A stretch of 64,000 nucleotides of DNA. Origin: Panax quinquefolius. Lineage: Eukaryota > Streptophyta > Magnoliopsida > Apiales > Araliaceae. The DNA lies in the NCBI GenBank assembly GCA_020205615.1, contig CM035170.1, forward strand, positions 11,524,980-11,588,979, in the 5' to 3' direction. The notes beneath the pieces are model-generated. The model was not told the origin of the DNA. It saw nothing but the letters and a program-made list of their open reading frames with translations, and did no database searches. Each line of letters opens with the position of its first letter. Position 1 is the first letter of the stretch. The position numbers and the translations under genes are program-made. This document shows positions 44,849-56,573 of this stretch, piece by piece.

Positions 44849-45376
44849 ATATGAATAACATTTCCGTCTCAATTATTGATTAAATAATATAACATATTAT
44901 ACAGATGATACTGTGACAATAATTGAATCAATAATATGAGAGATATGATGCATCAATTACTGTAGCAATAATTGAGTATAACTGAGTGACTTCTCACGTA
45001 AGAATCAATAATCAATACCGTGTGCTACTATAAAAATCACGCCAGACATTCTTGTACTTTTCTACCGTCGGGTAGGTTCAACAGGTTTAACGGTAAAACT
45101 TTCGCCGTTATTTTTATAAAAAGATAATTTTGTCGTTTTCTAACTACGACAATACTTCCGTTGTGGGGTCCACCAATGATTGTGCCGTCGTACTTATATT
45201 CCCGATAAAAAGAATATTCCCCGACCAAACGAATATTTTATAACAACTTGCATACTTTGTAAAATTTTCATATATCACCCTTAACTTTAACCCTTTCTCA
45301 ATTTAACCATTTACTAAATAAAATAATAATTATAAAAAAATTGAATACTTTCATTTCATAATTTCGGGATCTCACA
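44849..45376 (-). repeat. Inverted LTR head fragment
   Basis: On the minus strand it begins TGTGAGATCCC at 45376 and runs about 528 bp through the LTR head to 'gttattcatat'. It abuts the plus-strand LTR end at 44848, giving a tail-to-tail junction of two LTR ends. Confidence 0.85.
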
Positions 45377-46555
45377 GTTATGGGACATCAACATTTGGAC
45401 ATATATATAGATGTACAGAGGACTAAGTAAGAAGTGGACATGAGGTAAAAATTTGGGGTTGTCACTTTATATGAGACATCTCTCTGTTGTTTTCTTTTTT
45501 TTGCTACGTCGTTTCTTCTTGTTCTCTGCCATCGGTGGCGGTGATGATGTTGGGGCCAATATATCGTAGTCGGAGTCGCAAGAGACAGAGGAGTTGTAGA
45601 TTTTCTGACGAGGACTCCGATGGTTAAATTTAACCAACGGAGTCCCCGCAGACCTTGGCGCTTGAAGAACGAGCGATGGGTCTTGTGGTGTTTGGTTGAG
45701 GACGACGGTGGTGCTAGTGGATGGGTAGTTGGGAAATCGAGGGAGATGAGGTAAAGGTTAACATTAATTCAATTTTCGAATCAACTTCTTTTGAATATCT
45801 GACCCACTCAATTTTTTTACCAATATCTGACCCAATTTCTATTTTTCTTTTGTTTTTAGTTTTTGTTTTTTATTTAAATAATGATACTTTGTCTTTAATT
45901 TGTGTTTTTTGTTTGTTTAAAAATGTTTTAAATTTAAAAAAATTGTCAAGTAAGCATATAATTTTAATTTTTTTATTATAAAAAAAGTGGTTCAGAATAT
46001 CCACATCATCATAGACGCCACCTAAACAACAATTAATTTTTTGGGACGGAAAATTATAAACTAGTTTGTAATTTTTTTTAGTATAGTAATGCATTTGTAA
46101 CAAAAAAAGATTCAATAACTAAAATGAAAATTGACCCCTAGTACAGTGACCAAAAAAGTCAATTAACCCCAACTTGGTAATATTCCTCTTGAGCGAATGA
46201 TAGAGTAAATTATCCAAACAATCTTTAAAATCCTAAGTGGCCTTATTTATAACAATATAATTCACATAATAGATAAAATATATTATTATATATTTTTTGA
46301 GTTAAACAAATCTATTTGTTATATCAAGTATTATTTAAACCAATTCAATTATAATACTTGATATTTGTCATCACAAGTATTTGATCATAAACTTATTTAT
46401 CATAAACTTCAGTGAACATACTTTAAAAAGAAGCATATCATTTATTATAAAAGTTATTTATAATTTTATATCAAAATCAAAGCTTTATTTATTTAACATA
46501 AAAACACATTGTTTATTTATAAAGGATAAATAAATCTTTATAAATCTGAAAAAAA
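45377..46555. other. Non-gypsy DNA without a recognisable gene
   Basis: AT-rich apart from 45500-45740. It contains a 34-bp near-perfect palindrome at 45612-45645 and a low-complexity T-rich frame (45721-45981) that does not look coding. No known family is recognised. Confidence 0.6.
45612..45645. repeat. 34-bp inverted repeat
   Basis: Left arm ggactccgatggttaaa, right arm tttaaccaacggagtcc; 16 of 17 positions pair, with no spacer. It could form a cruciform or a stem in RNA. Confidence 0.85.
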
Positions 46556-46559
46556 ATTA

Positions 46560-47800
46560 TTTTGTCTCCGACTATTTTTTGGATGAAATCTTGACAAAGG
46601 TCAATCGAGTCCCGAGACATGATGATAAGGGTAATGTTGAACTAAATGATTGGCTTTCTGTATTTGGTCTATCGTGTTGCGCTTATGGAAAAGAGAAGCG
46701 CATATTCCTCTCTGAGTAAGAATTACATGTTGCACATACTTAGATTAATTCTTCTCAATTGTGAGGAGATTGACGAATTTGTGAGGTACACGTGTAAAAT
46801 TATTTATTGGACCTAGCTATATCTTAACCTACAATGACATACATTCTAATATGTTAATGTTTATCAAATTGTATAAATCATACGATGACGAGTTTAAAAC
46901 GAATCATCCCGACATAACTGATAAAGATATTAAAATCAGTCAGGATTAAACATTTGCACTTTGGCTAAAGTACAAAGTAAGTTAAGTTAATTAAGCACGG
47001 CATATATATACTCCATTAATTTATTACTTTATTTAATGTAATAGAGTTTTTGTAGGTTTTTACTAAGGGAACGATTCCGGATAATGTACAAGTCCTAGCT
47101 ATAGGCCCAGACAGGGAACAAGTCAGCTGCAATGGTTACAAAATAAATAGTTCTAAATTTTATTCAAAGGCTTATGCTCGCGGTAAAAGAACAATGAACA
47201 TTGGAGTGTGTGTCTAAGGAGATTGTTACAATGAGCTTGGTCGTGTTTTTTATGGGGGAGTTGGTGGAAATCATACAATTGTCATACAAGGGCACTTACG
47301 GGGGTCAGATTACCTTGTTCAAGTGACGTTGATTTAATTCAAAAAAAAGGATACGTGTTGATCGACATGGAATCATCGAAATTGACCTCCATAGGTCCAC
47401 GTATGCCAACACACCATTTTTGTTACCAACTCAAACATTACACGTATAGTACACTCCTAGTCTTGTTAGGAAAGGGATAGACCGCCTGCAGATTGACAAG
47501 TTATAATTCATACTCTAGCGTGCATTCGTGTACAAGTAGTTGACGGGAATATCTACCAAGAGAAGATGCTTTATAGACCTACTATAATAAATGTGGAAGA
47601 CGACAATGAAGTATTCCAGTTAGAGGGTGGAGATGAACCTAATGAATTGGATCATGAGTAAGTACTTGTGCCAGATGGCATTGATCTTTGAAAGGAAAGA
47701 GTTATTGAACGACAACGACAATTTGAATCAAGAAGAATATGATGGTTATGAATCTCTTATACGTATACAAAATGATTCTAACTCAGACAATAATTAAAAA
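46560..47800 (+). pseudogene. CACTA TNP2-type transposase remnant (C-terminal part)
   Basis: Near 46732-46788 the frame reads LHILRLILLNCEEIDEFVR, like the end of the DUF4218 region in TNP2 transposases. At about 46875-46976, YDDEFKTNHPDITDKDIK and FALWLKYK fit the following segment. A likely intron (46977-47055, AAA|GTAAGTT to TTTGTAG) joins to TKGTIPDNVQVLAIGPDREQ, GYKINSSKFYSKAYARGKR and a GVCV block, matching the DUF4216 pattern. PFLLPTQTLHV lies at about 47414. Stops and shifts break it. The N-terminal catalytic part is absent and no CACTA ends were found nearby. Confidence 0.7.
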
Positions 47801-48006
47801 ATAAAATGTATGTTTAGTATTACTTGCATTATTTATAATTACATATATACATGTGCTTTATATCATTGTCATGTTTATGTACCTTTCATTTATAGTTGTC
47901 GTAGTTAACTATTTCATACAATTACATGTCATTTTGAGATTTTATTTGTATATCTAATCAAATATAACTCATAATAACAATAAAAAATATTTATAGAGAT
48001 GGCTTC
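47801..48006. other. CACTA-derived spacer downstream of the TNP2 remnant
   Basis: The 25 bp at 47870-47894 (starting catgtttatgtacctttcat) are identical to 22224-22248 in the intact-ended CACTA, there just upstream of its second gene. Here too an 'atttatag' is followed closely by an ATG (48000), cut off six bases later by LTR sequence. Confidence 0.65.
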
Positions 48007-48078
48007 TGTAAGAACCCGAATTTTTACAAAATATTAAAATAAGAATTTAGTAAATAAAATTCTTAAAGCATGAGCTGG
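48007..48078 (+). repeat. Fragment of a different LTR start
   Basis: TGTAAGAACCCGAATTTTTA begins like an LTR but differs from the main family after about 12 bases. It runs 72 bp before the D1 LTR begins. Confidence 0.45.
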
Positions 48079-49260
48079 TGTAAGATCCCAAACTTTTATG
48101 AATAAAGAATAATTTTCTCGAAATATATTTTTTAATATTATGGTGTGAATTTAATATAATGTTATAGTTGTGGGTAATATTTATAAATTTTGCAAACTAA
48201 GCAAGTGGTTATATAATATTCGATTGGTCAGAGAATATTCGTTTTAACAGGGAATATTCGTACGACGACACAATTATTGGTGGACCCCACAACGGAAGCA
48301 TTGTCGTAATTAGAAAAATCGACGAAATTATCTTTTATAAAAATAACTTGCGAAAGTGTTACCGTTAAAAAGCTGTTGAACTACCCGGTAGTAAGTAAAA
48401 GTATGAAGATGTCTGGCATGGTTGCATAGTAGCTTTGCAGTATTGATTATTAATGCTTACGTGAGAAGTCACTCATTTATACTCAATTATTTCTACAATA
48501 ATTCTTTGCATTATATCTCTCATATTATTGATTCAATTATTGTCACAAAGATCATCATCGCATAATATTTAGTATTATTAAATCAATAATTGAGACGACA
48601 AAGTTATTCATATTATTATTTGCAATATTGATAATGTCTAGAAGTTACATCGAAAGAGAGGTTTGGTCACCTAATTGCGGCACCATAAAGAGAAATCCTT
48701 ATCGAAAAGCCCCTCTTTCCACAGTGAATGACACGTTGTTAAATATTGTGAGTTATAATATTAATGATGAATAAGTTATGTTGATTAAAGATGAAATTGA
48801 TAGTTCCATTGTGTTGGGATTATTAGTGTTAGTGAAAATCGACATTTATTTCTATAACAATTGATGTCTGGAGGTTATATTAACCAATCGGGTAATTAAT
48901 CGGATAAATGAGCAATTAATTGCTATTATTTCACATGCTTATAACTATTTGTTCACATGTGTGTACTATTGATTCACATTCATGTACTATTAGGGGTGGT
49001 GGTGCAAGATTGATAATACTTGCATAACTAAATTAAAAATGGAGGTATAGATAAAGGTACTATACTGTAATTAGTTTTTTCACATGATTATACTATTAAG
49101 TCACATGAATGAACTATTAATTCATATTATTTACTATTAGGGGAGGTGGTGCAAGTTTGATAATACTTGCAGGACTAAATTAAAAATAAAGAAAAAGAGG
49201 AAGATATTATACTGTAATATTTTGAGCCCCAAAACGTGCAATTATCGAAACTATATTTTT

Positions 49261-49270
49261 CTATAAATAG
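49261..49270 (+). promoter_or_regulatory. TATA box of D1 LTR
   Basis: CTATAAATAG in the context 'tatttttctataaatagaaa'. The putative splice donor is about 140 bp downstream. Confidence 0.68.
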
Positions 49271-49401
49271 AAACTCATTCTTCCTTCATTTCTCACCAAT
49301 TCACTAAAGCTATAGAGCAATTATTATAGAGAAAAATTATAGAGAGAAAGAAGAAGAGAAGTCTGCTACCTCACTATTCCAGTATCTAGTCTTCTTCTAA
49401 G

Positions 49402-50666
49402 GTAAGGGGTATTATTTCTTTCGTATTCATGAAGAGAGTTATTTTCTTTTAATACTCGTAAGGGTTTTTATTCCATTTTTTATTATTCTGTTAGAATAAC
49501 CTGTCTATGCGGTCTATCGCATGTCTGGTGAATTCTGTTGTTATTCTATTCTTTATTATTCTGTTAGGATATCATGTCTGTGCGGATTACGCATGACCTG
49601 GTTGCATTCTTTATTATTACATTGGAATATCACATGCATGCAGATTCTGCATAACTTTGTTCCATTCTTTATCATTACATTGGAATAACTTTTATCATGC
49701 GGATTATGCACTTTGGTGAATTCTTCTATTATTTCATTCTTTATTATTCTGTTGGAATAACTTGTCTATATGGATTACCGCATACATGGTGAATGATCCT
49801 TCGTATTCATTCCTTATTAAATTGTGGAAATGATCTGTCCACGTGGATTACTGCATGGCGGGCAAAAATTCATTTGCAGTTTCATATATTCTATTATACT
49901 TAGTTGGTTAAAATTTTGGCTTCTATACTCCATGAAATTAGTAGAATATCCTGGATATTTGCGCTTCATCCAGTATCCTTTCATGGAAATATTCTTCTGA
50001 GCATTCTTGAATTTTACTCCACAAAACAGTATCATGTTGACAATTTGGACATTATTGATTTCTGGATAAATTAAATTATAAATCTTTAAAAATTTATCCT
50101 TGAACTTCTTTTATTGAATTCTTATATCATTGTCATCATCCTCATGTTTATAATATGTTGAAAGTCATACGTGGCTTTGTAGTGCGTAGATGGACTTGGT
50201 ATGATTATGACCAGGGATTATTCGGTATAATCATGACCGTAATGTTATAAATGATGTGGTAAAAGTCCTCATTGGCCGTAGTGCATTGATGGACAGTTGT
50301 TGGCATGATCATGACCATTGATGAATACACGAATATCCTTGGCCCGTAGTGCATGGATAATTTGTGGTCGTGATACTAATGAATATCTTTGGTTGTAGTG
50401 CAAGGATGATGTGATTTATTTATTAAGCTGAGTCTAAGCGATAAAAGTGATGAAAAACCTTTTAAATCATAGAAGATAGTAGATTTTATTCGCTACTTTA
50501 CTCTTCTAATGGATTGCTTGTTCCGCTGTAGTTAAACTTGATGTTTGTTATATTTTATCAGTTTAACACTGTTGAAGACTAAAGATAAATTATTCTGCAT
50601 TATCTTAGTCATAATATTTCTTACTGGGCTAGTTGAGCTCACCCTTTCTTTCACTGTTCTCTTCAG
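49402..50666 (+). other. Putative leader intron in the D1 LTR
   Basis: AAG|GTAAGGGG to CTGTTCTCTTCAG|GAAATG, 1,265 bp. It encloses the 80-bp array and the hairpin units; CTCAC at 50637-50641 could be the branch site. Removing it would shorten the R/U5 leader to a few hundred bases. Inferred from sequence only. Confidence 0.45.
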
Positions 50667-50947
50667 GAAATGAGAATATAGCTGGGACAATTCGGGGAAC
50701 GGATTGACGGTCCAGATGGTTGTTTTAGTAGTCCTCACTATTCCATAAAATAGTGTGACAATAAATGTAATGAAAACTCCATTGAGTGTGGATATTGTCT
50801 AGATGACAATATTCTTATTAAAACTCTTAGATTATGTTTTGTCGTATTTTACACGACTGTTGTATAATTAAGTTGTATTTGAATTTTGTACCATGTATTT
50901 GGCGACTCAAGATGGGTGATGTATACCTATTTTGGGGGCGTCATAGT

Positions 50948-50959
50948 TGGTATCAAAGC
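50948..50959 (+). other. Primer binding site of D1
   Basis: TGGTATCAAAGC, two bases after the LTR end; one base off the tRNA-iMet complement. Confidence 0.75.
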
Positions 50960-51132
50960 TTAGGGATATGATCCCTGGCTGAGATGTGAGACAAGAACTA
51001 GGAGGGGAGAGACGGGAAATTCCTTCGCTAGTATGACCTACCTAAGTTTATTTGGTGTTTAATTGGTCGGTCAGAGTATAGGGATAATATGTGACATGTC
51101 AATTAACCCTTGTTTTGTGGTAGTATTTGAAA

Positions 51133-52335
51133 ATGACATCCGAGAATGTTGAGAATAGCAATGGAGCACAGGAGACCGTTGAGTCACCATAGATCAACAC
51201 CTAGGATAATGTGCATCAGGAAGACAATAATCCTCAGGTGAACAACATCACCGACCAAATGGCGAACGACAGAATGTTTAGGAGCTTTCTGCAATTTGTA
51301 CAACATCAGGCAAGAGAGACTCCTGTCCAAAATGCAGGTGGAAACACTGGCAACTCTCGGACGGTCACCGCTAAACAGTTCAAGAAGATGGGACCACCGG
51401 AGTTTATTGGAGAGCCAAAACCACTTAAGACGGGGACGTGGATAAAGCAGATCACCAAGATATTTGATGTCATGGGATGCTCCGAGGAGCAAAAGGTTCC
51501 CTTTGCACCTTTATGTTGCTAAGAGAGGCAGATTACTGGTGGGAATCTGTAAAGCGTACTCAACCTACTGCACTGAAGATGTCTTGGGAGAAGTTCCAAG
51601 AACTATTCAACGACAAGTACTTTCCTGAAAGTATTCGTCAATTGAAAGAGGTAGAGTTCATCAAGTGGAGCAGAACAATATAACCGTGTCGCAGTACGAA
51701 GCTAAGTTTGCCGAGTTTCCCCGGTTTGCGTCTCACTTGGTTGATAATGAGAAGAGAATGTCGTGGATATTTCTAAGAGGTTTGAAACCTGAGATACGTC
51801 AATATCTAATTTCTCATAAACTGTGTTTGTATTCGGATGTTGTAAATAGGGCTCAGTTATTGGAGCGCGATAACGAGTCAATGCAACCAAGAGAAAGCAG
51901 CCGGCAAAATGATAATACCATTAGTAGCAGTCATCGAAGCGGTGACAACAAACGTGGATGGAATCAACATGCCAGAAATGGTAACCACTTCAATGGTAAT
52001 CATGGCCAAGACAATAAGAATGGACATTTCAAGAAGATGAGATTCAATAATGATGGAAAGACGTCAGCACCAACACCCGTTGTTAAGGAAGGAGAACGAC
52101 CACCTATCATATGCTTCAAATGTGGAGGGGAGGGACATATCAGTCCAAACTGCACGATGCCATCTAAAGCGTGTTATAATTGTGGAAGAGAAGGTCACCT
52201 AGCCCGATTTTGTCGTGCACCGAAGACAAGTTCAGTTGGAATGGTGACACAAAATACCGTCCTAGACAAGTCAAAACTAGTATTTCAAGGGAGAGCGTTT
52301 GTTGAGACCTCCCAGAAAGCAAGGAACCCGAACGA
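51133..52335 (+). pseudogene. gag: gag of D1, with two intact zinc knuckles
   Basis: ATG 51133 (MTSENVENSNGAQETVESP), with stops at 51190 and 51202. Readable blocks are 51211-51522, 51477-51683 and 51665 onward, separated by two single-base losses (about 51508 and 51664). The core has WIKQITKIFDVMGC, FQELFNDKYFPESIRQLKEV and LRGLKPEIRQYLISHKLCLY. Both CCHC fingers are complete here: CFKCGGEGHISPNC and CYNCGREGHLARFC. These bind the genomic RNA for packaging. The same frame continues into protease. Confidence 0.9.
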
Positions 52336-53335
52336 GGTCATCACGGGTAAGCTTATCATAAACTCTAGCGAAGTCTATACCTTATTTGATACCAGTTCTA
52401 CCCATTCTTTTATTTCTCCTACTCGCGCTCAATGATTAAATTTGACTACGGAAAAATTAGAATTTGACTTATCTATGGAAACTCCGTTGGAAGAAACCTT
52501 CATTACATCCACTGTTTATAAGTCTTGTTTGGTTCAAATTGGTACCCTCACATTACCTATCAATTTTATTTCATTGAAAATACTTGCATTTGACGTGATT
52601 CTAGGGATTGATTGGTTAACTACTCATCATGCAAAAATTGATTGTTTTCGTAAGGTTGTTAGTTTTCATATTCCTAACCAACCTATTATGCGAATTCAAG
52701 CAACCAAACCATTAAAATCAATCACTGTCATCTCAAGCCATAAAGCTATTCGTTTATTAAAAAACGGATGTCAAGCTTTCTTAGCTCATGTCAAAGATTT
52801 AAACAAAAATACATCAGATTTGAATGACATTTCTATTGTTAATAAATTTCCTGACGTATTCCCTGAAGAACTTCTTGGCCTACCCCCAGAGCGTGAAATT
52901 GAATTTTGTATCGACCTTGAACCCGGTACAAACCCCATTTCCAAAGCCCCATATCTAATGGCTCCTATTGAACTTCAGGAGTTAAAGACCCAATTGCAGG
53001 AATTGTTAGACATTGGTTTCATTCGTCCTAGTACGTCTCCTTGGGGTGCTCCTGTTCTATTCGTGAAGAAGAAATATGGGAGTATGCGAGTTTGTATTGA
53101 CTACCGGGAATTGAACCATGTCACCATCAAGAATAGGTATCCGTTACCTCTCATTGATGATCTGTTTGACCAGTTGCAAGGAACATAATTCTTTTCAAAG
53201 ATCGATCTTTGTTCTGGATATCATCAACTGAAGGTTAAAACTGAGGATACTCCAAAGACTGTCTTCAAAACTTAGTACGGACATTATAAATTCTTAGTCA
53301 TGTCTTTTGAATTTATTAATGCTCCTGATGCCTTC
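52336..53335 (+). pseudogene. pol: Protease and N-terminal RT of D1, truncated
   Basis: The protease active site has changed from DTGS to DTSS (YTLFDTSSTHSFIS), which should abolish catalysis. After a CGA-to-TGA stop at 52433 the frame 52442-53188 continues through [36 protein letters not shown] and [19 protein letters not shown] to [12 protein letters not shown] then decays and is cut near 53335, before the FIDD motif. Confidence 0.88.
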
Positions 53336-53351
53336 TTAGTCATACTCCAAA

Positions 53352-53699
53352 GGCTAATGATAATTTATTCTGCACTATCTTAGTCATAATATTTCTTACT
53401 GGGTTAGTTGAGCTCACCCTTTCTTTCACTGTTCTCTTCAGGAAATGAGAACGTAGCAGGAACTAATCGGGGAACGGAGTGACGGTCCAGAGGATAGCAT
53501 TAGTAGTCCTCACTATTCGGTGAAATAGTGTGTTAATAAATGTATTGAGGACTTATTTTGAGTTTTAATGCTGTCTAGAAGACAATCTTTGTATTAAAAC
53601 TCATAGCTTATGTTGTATATTTAAGATTGTATTTGAATTTTGTACCATGTATTTGACGACTTAAGATGGGTGATGTATACCTATTTTGGGGGCGTCACA
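53352..53699 (+). repeat. LTR tail between D1 and D2
   Basis: Starts at 'ctaatgataatttattctgc', shortly before the acceptor-like TTCTCTTCAG (cut at 53441), and ends GGGGGCGTCACA. The upstream 2.5 kb of the LTR is missing. About 17 bases of unclear origin lie between RT and this tail. Confidence 0.88.
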
Positions 53700-53701
53700 G
53701 T

Positions 53702-53713
53702 TGGTATCAAAGC
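53702..53713 (+). other. Primer binding site of D2
   Basis: TGGTATCAAAGC, as in D1. Confidence 0.75.
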
Positions 53714-53886
53714 TTAGGGATATGATCCCTGGATGAGATGTGAGATAAGAACTAAGAGGGGAGAGACGGGGAATTCTTTCGCTAGTATGACCTACCTAAG
53801 TTTATTTGATATTTAATTGGTCGATCATAGTATAGAGATAATATGTGATATATTATTTAACCCTTGTTTTGTGGCAGTATCTGAAA

Positions 53887-55578
53887 ATGAGATCCGAGAA
53901 TGTTGAGAATAGCAATGGAGCACAGCAGACCGTTGAGTCTCCACATATCAATAATCAGGAGAATGTGCATCAAGAAGGCGACAATCCTCATGCAAACAAC
54001 AACACGGACCAAATGATGAATGATGGAATGTTCAGAGGCTTTATGCAATTCATGCAACATCAGGTGAGAGCGGCTCCTGTCCAAAATGTAGGTGGAAACA
54101 CTGGAAACTCTCGAACGGTCACCGCTAAATAGTCCAAGGAGCTGGGACCACCAGAGTTTATTGGAGAGCCAAAACCACTTAAGGCTGAAGCATGGATAAA
54201 GCAAATCACCAAGATATTTGATGTCTTGGGATGCTCCAAGGAGCAAAAGGTTCCCTTTGCCACCTTTATGTTGTGAGGAGAGGCAGATTACTGGTGGAAA
54301 TCGGTAAAGCGTACTCAACCTGCCGCACTGAAGATGACTTGGGAGAAGTTCTAAGAATTGTTCAACGACAAGTACTTTCCCGAAAGTATTCGTCACAAGA
54401 AAGAAGTAGAATTCATCAAGCTGGAGCAAAACAACATGACCGTATCGCAGTACGAAGCCAAGTTTGCCGAGTTGTCCCGGTTTGCGTCCCATTTGGTTGA
54501 TAATGAGGAGAGAATGATGCGAATGTTTTTAAGAGGTTTGAAACCGGAGATACGTCAATATCTTATTTCTCATAAACTATGTTTGTATTCAGATGTTATA
54601 AATAGGGCTCAGTTATTGGAGCGTAATAACGAGTCAACGCAATTAAAAGAGAGCAGCCGGTAAAATGATAATACCAGTGAGAGCAGTCATCGAAGCGGTG
54701 ACAACAAGCGTGGAGGGAATTAACAGGCCAGAAATGGTAATCATTTCGTTGGTAACCAGGGCCAAAACAATAAGAATGGACATTTCAAGAAGAGGAGATT
54801 CAACAATGATGGAAAGATGTCAGCACCAGCACCCATTGTTAAGGAAGGAGAACGACCACCTAATATATGCTTCAAATGCGGAGGGGAGGGACACATCAGT
54901 CCAAACAGCGTGATGCCGTCCAAAGCATATTATAATTGTGGAAGAGAAGGTCACCTAGCCTGATTTTGTCGTTCACCGAAGACAAGTTCAGCTAGGATGG
55001 AGGCACCAAAGGCCGTCCCAGAAAAGTAAAAGCCGGTAGTGCAAGGGGGAGCGTTTGTAGTGACCTCCCAGAAAGTAAGGAACCTGAATGAGGTCATCAC
55101 GGGTAAGCTTATCATAAACTCTAGCGAAGTCTATACTTTATTTGATACCGGTTCCACCCATTCTTTTATTTCTCCTACTTGCGCTCAACGATTAAATTTG
55201 ACTCCGGAGAAATTAGACTTTAACTTATCTGTGGAAACTCCATTGGGAGAAACCTTCATTACATCCACTGTTTATAAGTCTTGTTTGGTTCAAATCGGTA
55301 CCCTTACATTACCTGTCGATCTTATTTCATTAAAAATACTTGCATTTGATGTAATTCTAAGGATTGATTGGTTAACTACTCATCATGCAAAAATTAATTA
55401 TTTTTGTAAGGTTGTTAGCTTTCATATTGCTAATCAACCTATTATGCGAATTCAAGCAACCAAACCATTAAAATCAATCACGATCATCTCAAGCCATAAA
55501 GCTATTCGTTTATTGAAAAATGGATGTCAAGCTTTCTTGGCCCACGTCACAGATCTAAAAAAAATATGTCAGTTTTGA
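53887..55578 (+). pseudogene. gag-protease of D2, one frame broken mainly by stop codons
   Basis: From ATG 53887 (MRSENVENSNGAQQTVESP) the same frame runs to 55578, interrupted by about seven stops and no frameshift. Most stops fit C-to-T changes: CAG to TAG at 54130, CGA to TGA at 54274, CAA to TAA at 54352, 54661 and 54721, CGA to TGA at 54961. The gag core, both knuckles (the first has lost Cys, the second has YYNC) and protease FDTGSTHSFISPTCAQRLN with intact DTG are all present. It shows how methylation-type decay silenced a structurally complete gag-protease. Confidence 0.92.
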
Positions 55579-56570
55579 ATGATATTTCTATTGTTAATAA
55601 TTTTCCTAACGTATTCCCTAAAGAACTTCCTGGCCTACCCCCAGAGCATGAAATTGAATTTTGTATCGACCTTGAACCCGGTACAAAACCCATTTCCAAA
55701 GCCCCATATCGAATGGCTCCTATTGAACTTCAGGAGTTAAAGACTCAACTGCAGGAATTGTTAGACATTGGCTTTATTCATCCTAGTACTTCTCCTTGGG
55801 GTGCTCCTGTTCTATTCGTGAAGAAGAAAGATGGGAGTATGCGATTTTGTATTGATTATCGGGAGTTGAATCATGTCACCATCAAAAATAGGTACCCATT
55901 ACCACGTATTGATGACCTATTTGACCATTTGCAAGGAGCCAAATTCTTTTCAAAGATTGATCTTCATTCCGGATATCACCAATTGAAGATTAGAACCGAT
56001 GACATTCCAAAGACGGCTTTCAAAACTCGGTACGAGCATTATGAATTCCTAGTCATGTCCTTTGGATTGACTAATGCTCCCGCTGCCTTTATGGATATGA
56101 TGAACCGAGTATTCAAGGAATATTTGGATCACTTTGTGGTCGTCTTTATTGATGACATCCTTATTTATTCCAAAAGTCGTGAAGATCATGAGCAACACTT
56201 GAGGCTGGTACTTCAAAATCTTCGTGAATATAAGCTTTATGCCAAGTTGAAGAAATGCGAGTTCTGGCTTGAGGAAGTAGCATTCCTTGGGCACGTAATA
56301 TCAAGTCATGGAATATTTGTTGACCCGGCAAAGATTGAAGCTATTCAAAGCTGGAAGCAACCCAAATCGATGAATAGAAATGCGTATCTTTCTCGACTTA
56401 GCTGGTTATTATCGGAGATTCGTGGAAGGATTTTCTCGAATCGCTACTCCATTAACTCAGCTGACTCGGAAAGATACAAAATTTGGTTAGAGCGAGGAAT
56501 ATGAGAAGAGTTTCCAAGAACTCAAGAGGAGACTCATTTATTTTGTTACGACAATACCATCCGCTCGGAG
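55524..56570 (+). pseudogene. Reverse transcriptase of D2 (best preserved RT)
   Basis: One open frame (55524-56504, about 320 codons) after a single-base loss at about 55560. It holds [71 protein letters not shown], the catalytic [10 protein letters not shown] and [19 protein letters not shown] frameshift at about 56375 breaks the connection domain. All RT catalytic motifs seem intact, so this is the best segment for phylogenetic placement. Confidence 0.93.
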
Positions 56571-56573
56571 GAT

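Larger units (their letters stand above)
48079..50945 (+). repeat. 5' LTR of D1 (most complete A/D-type LTR)
   Basis: 2,867 bp without nested insertions. It has the head TGTAAGATCCC, the tandem pair (about 48955-49200), TATA 49261-49270, donor-like AAG|GTAAGGGG (49401/49402), 80-bp array (49440-49800), hairpin units, TTCTCTTCAG (cut at 50666), AATAAA 50760-50765 and the end GGGGGCGTCATA. A useful reference for the family. Confidence 0.92.

Noticed and set aside
45721..45981. 86-codon hydrophobic frame as a membrane protein gene
   Set aside because: It is a T-rich low-complexity stretch with Phe/Leu/Ile runs, no family match and no supporting context.
53857..54492. Long minus-strand frame of about 211 codons
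   Set aside because: It mirrors the gag coding sequence on the opposite strand; similar mirror frames occur opposite other gag and RT copies. No independent motif or start context.
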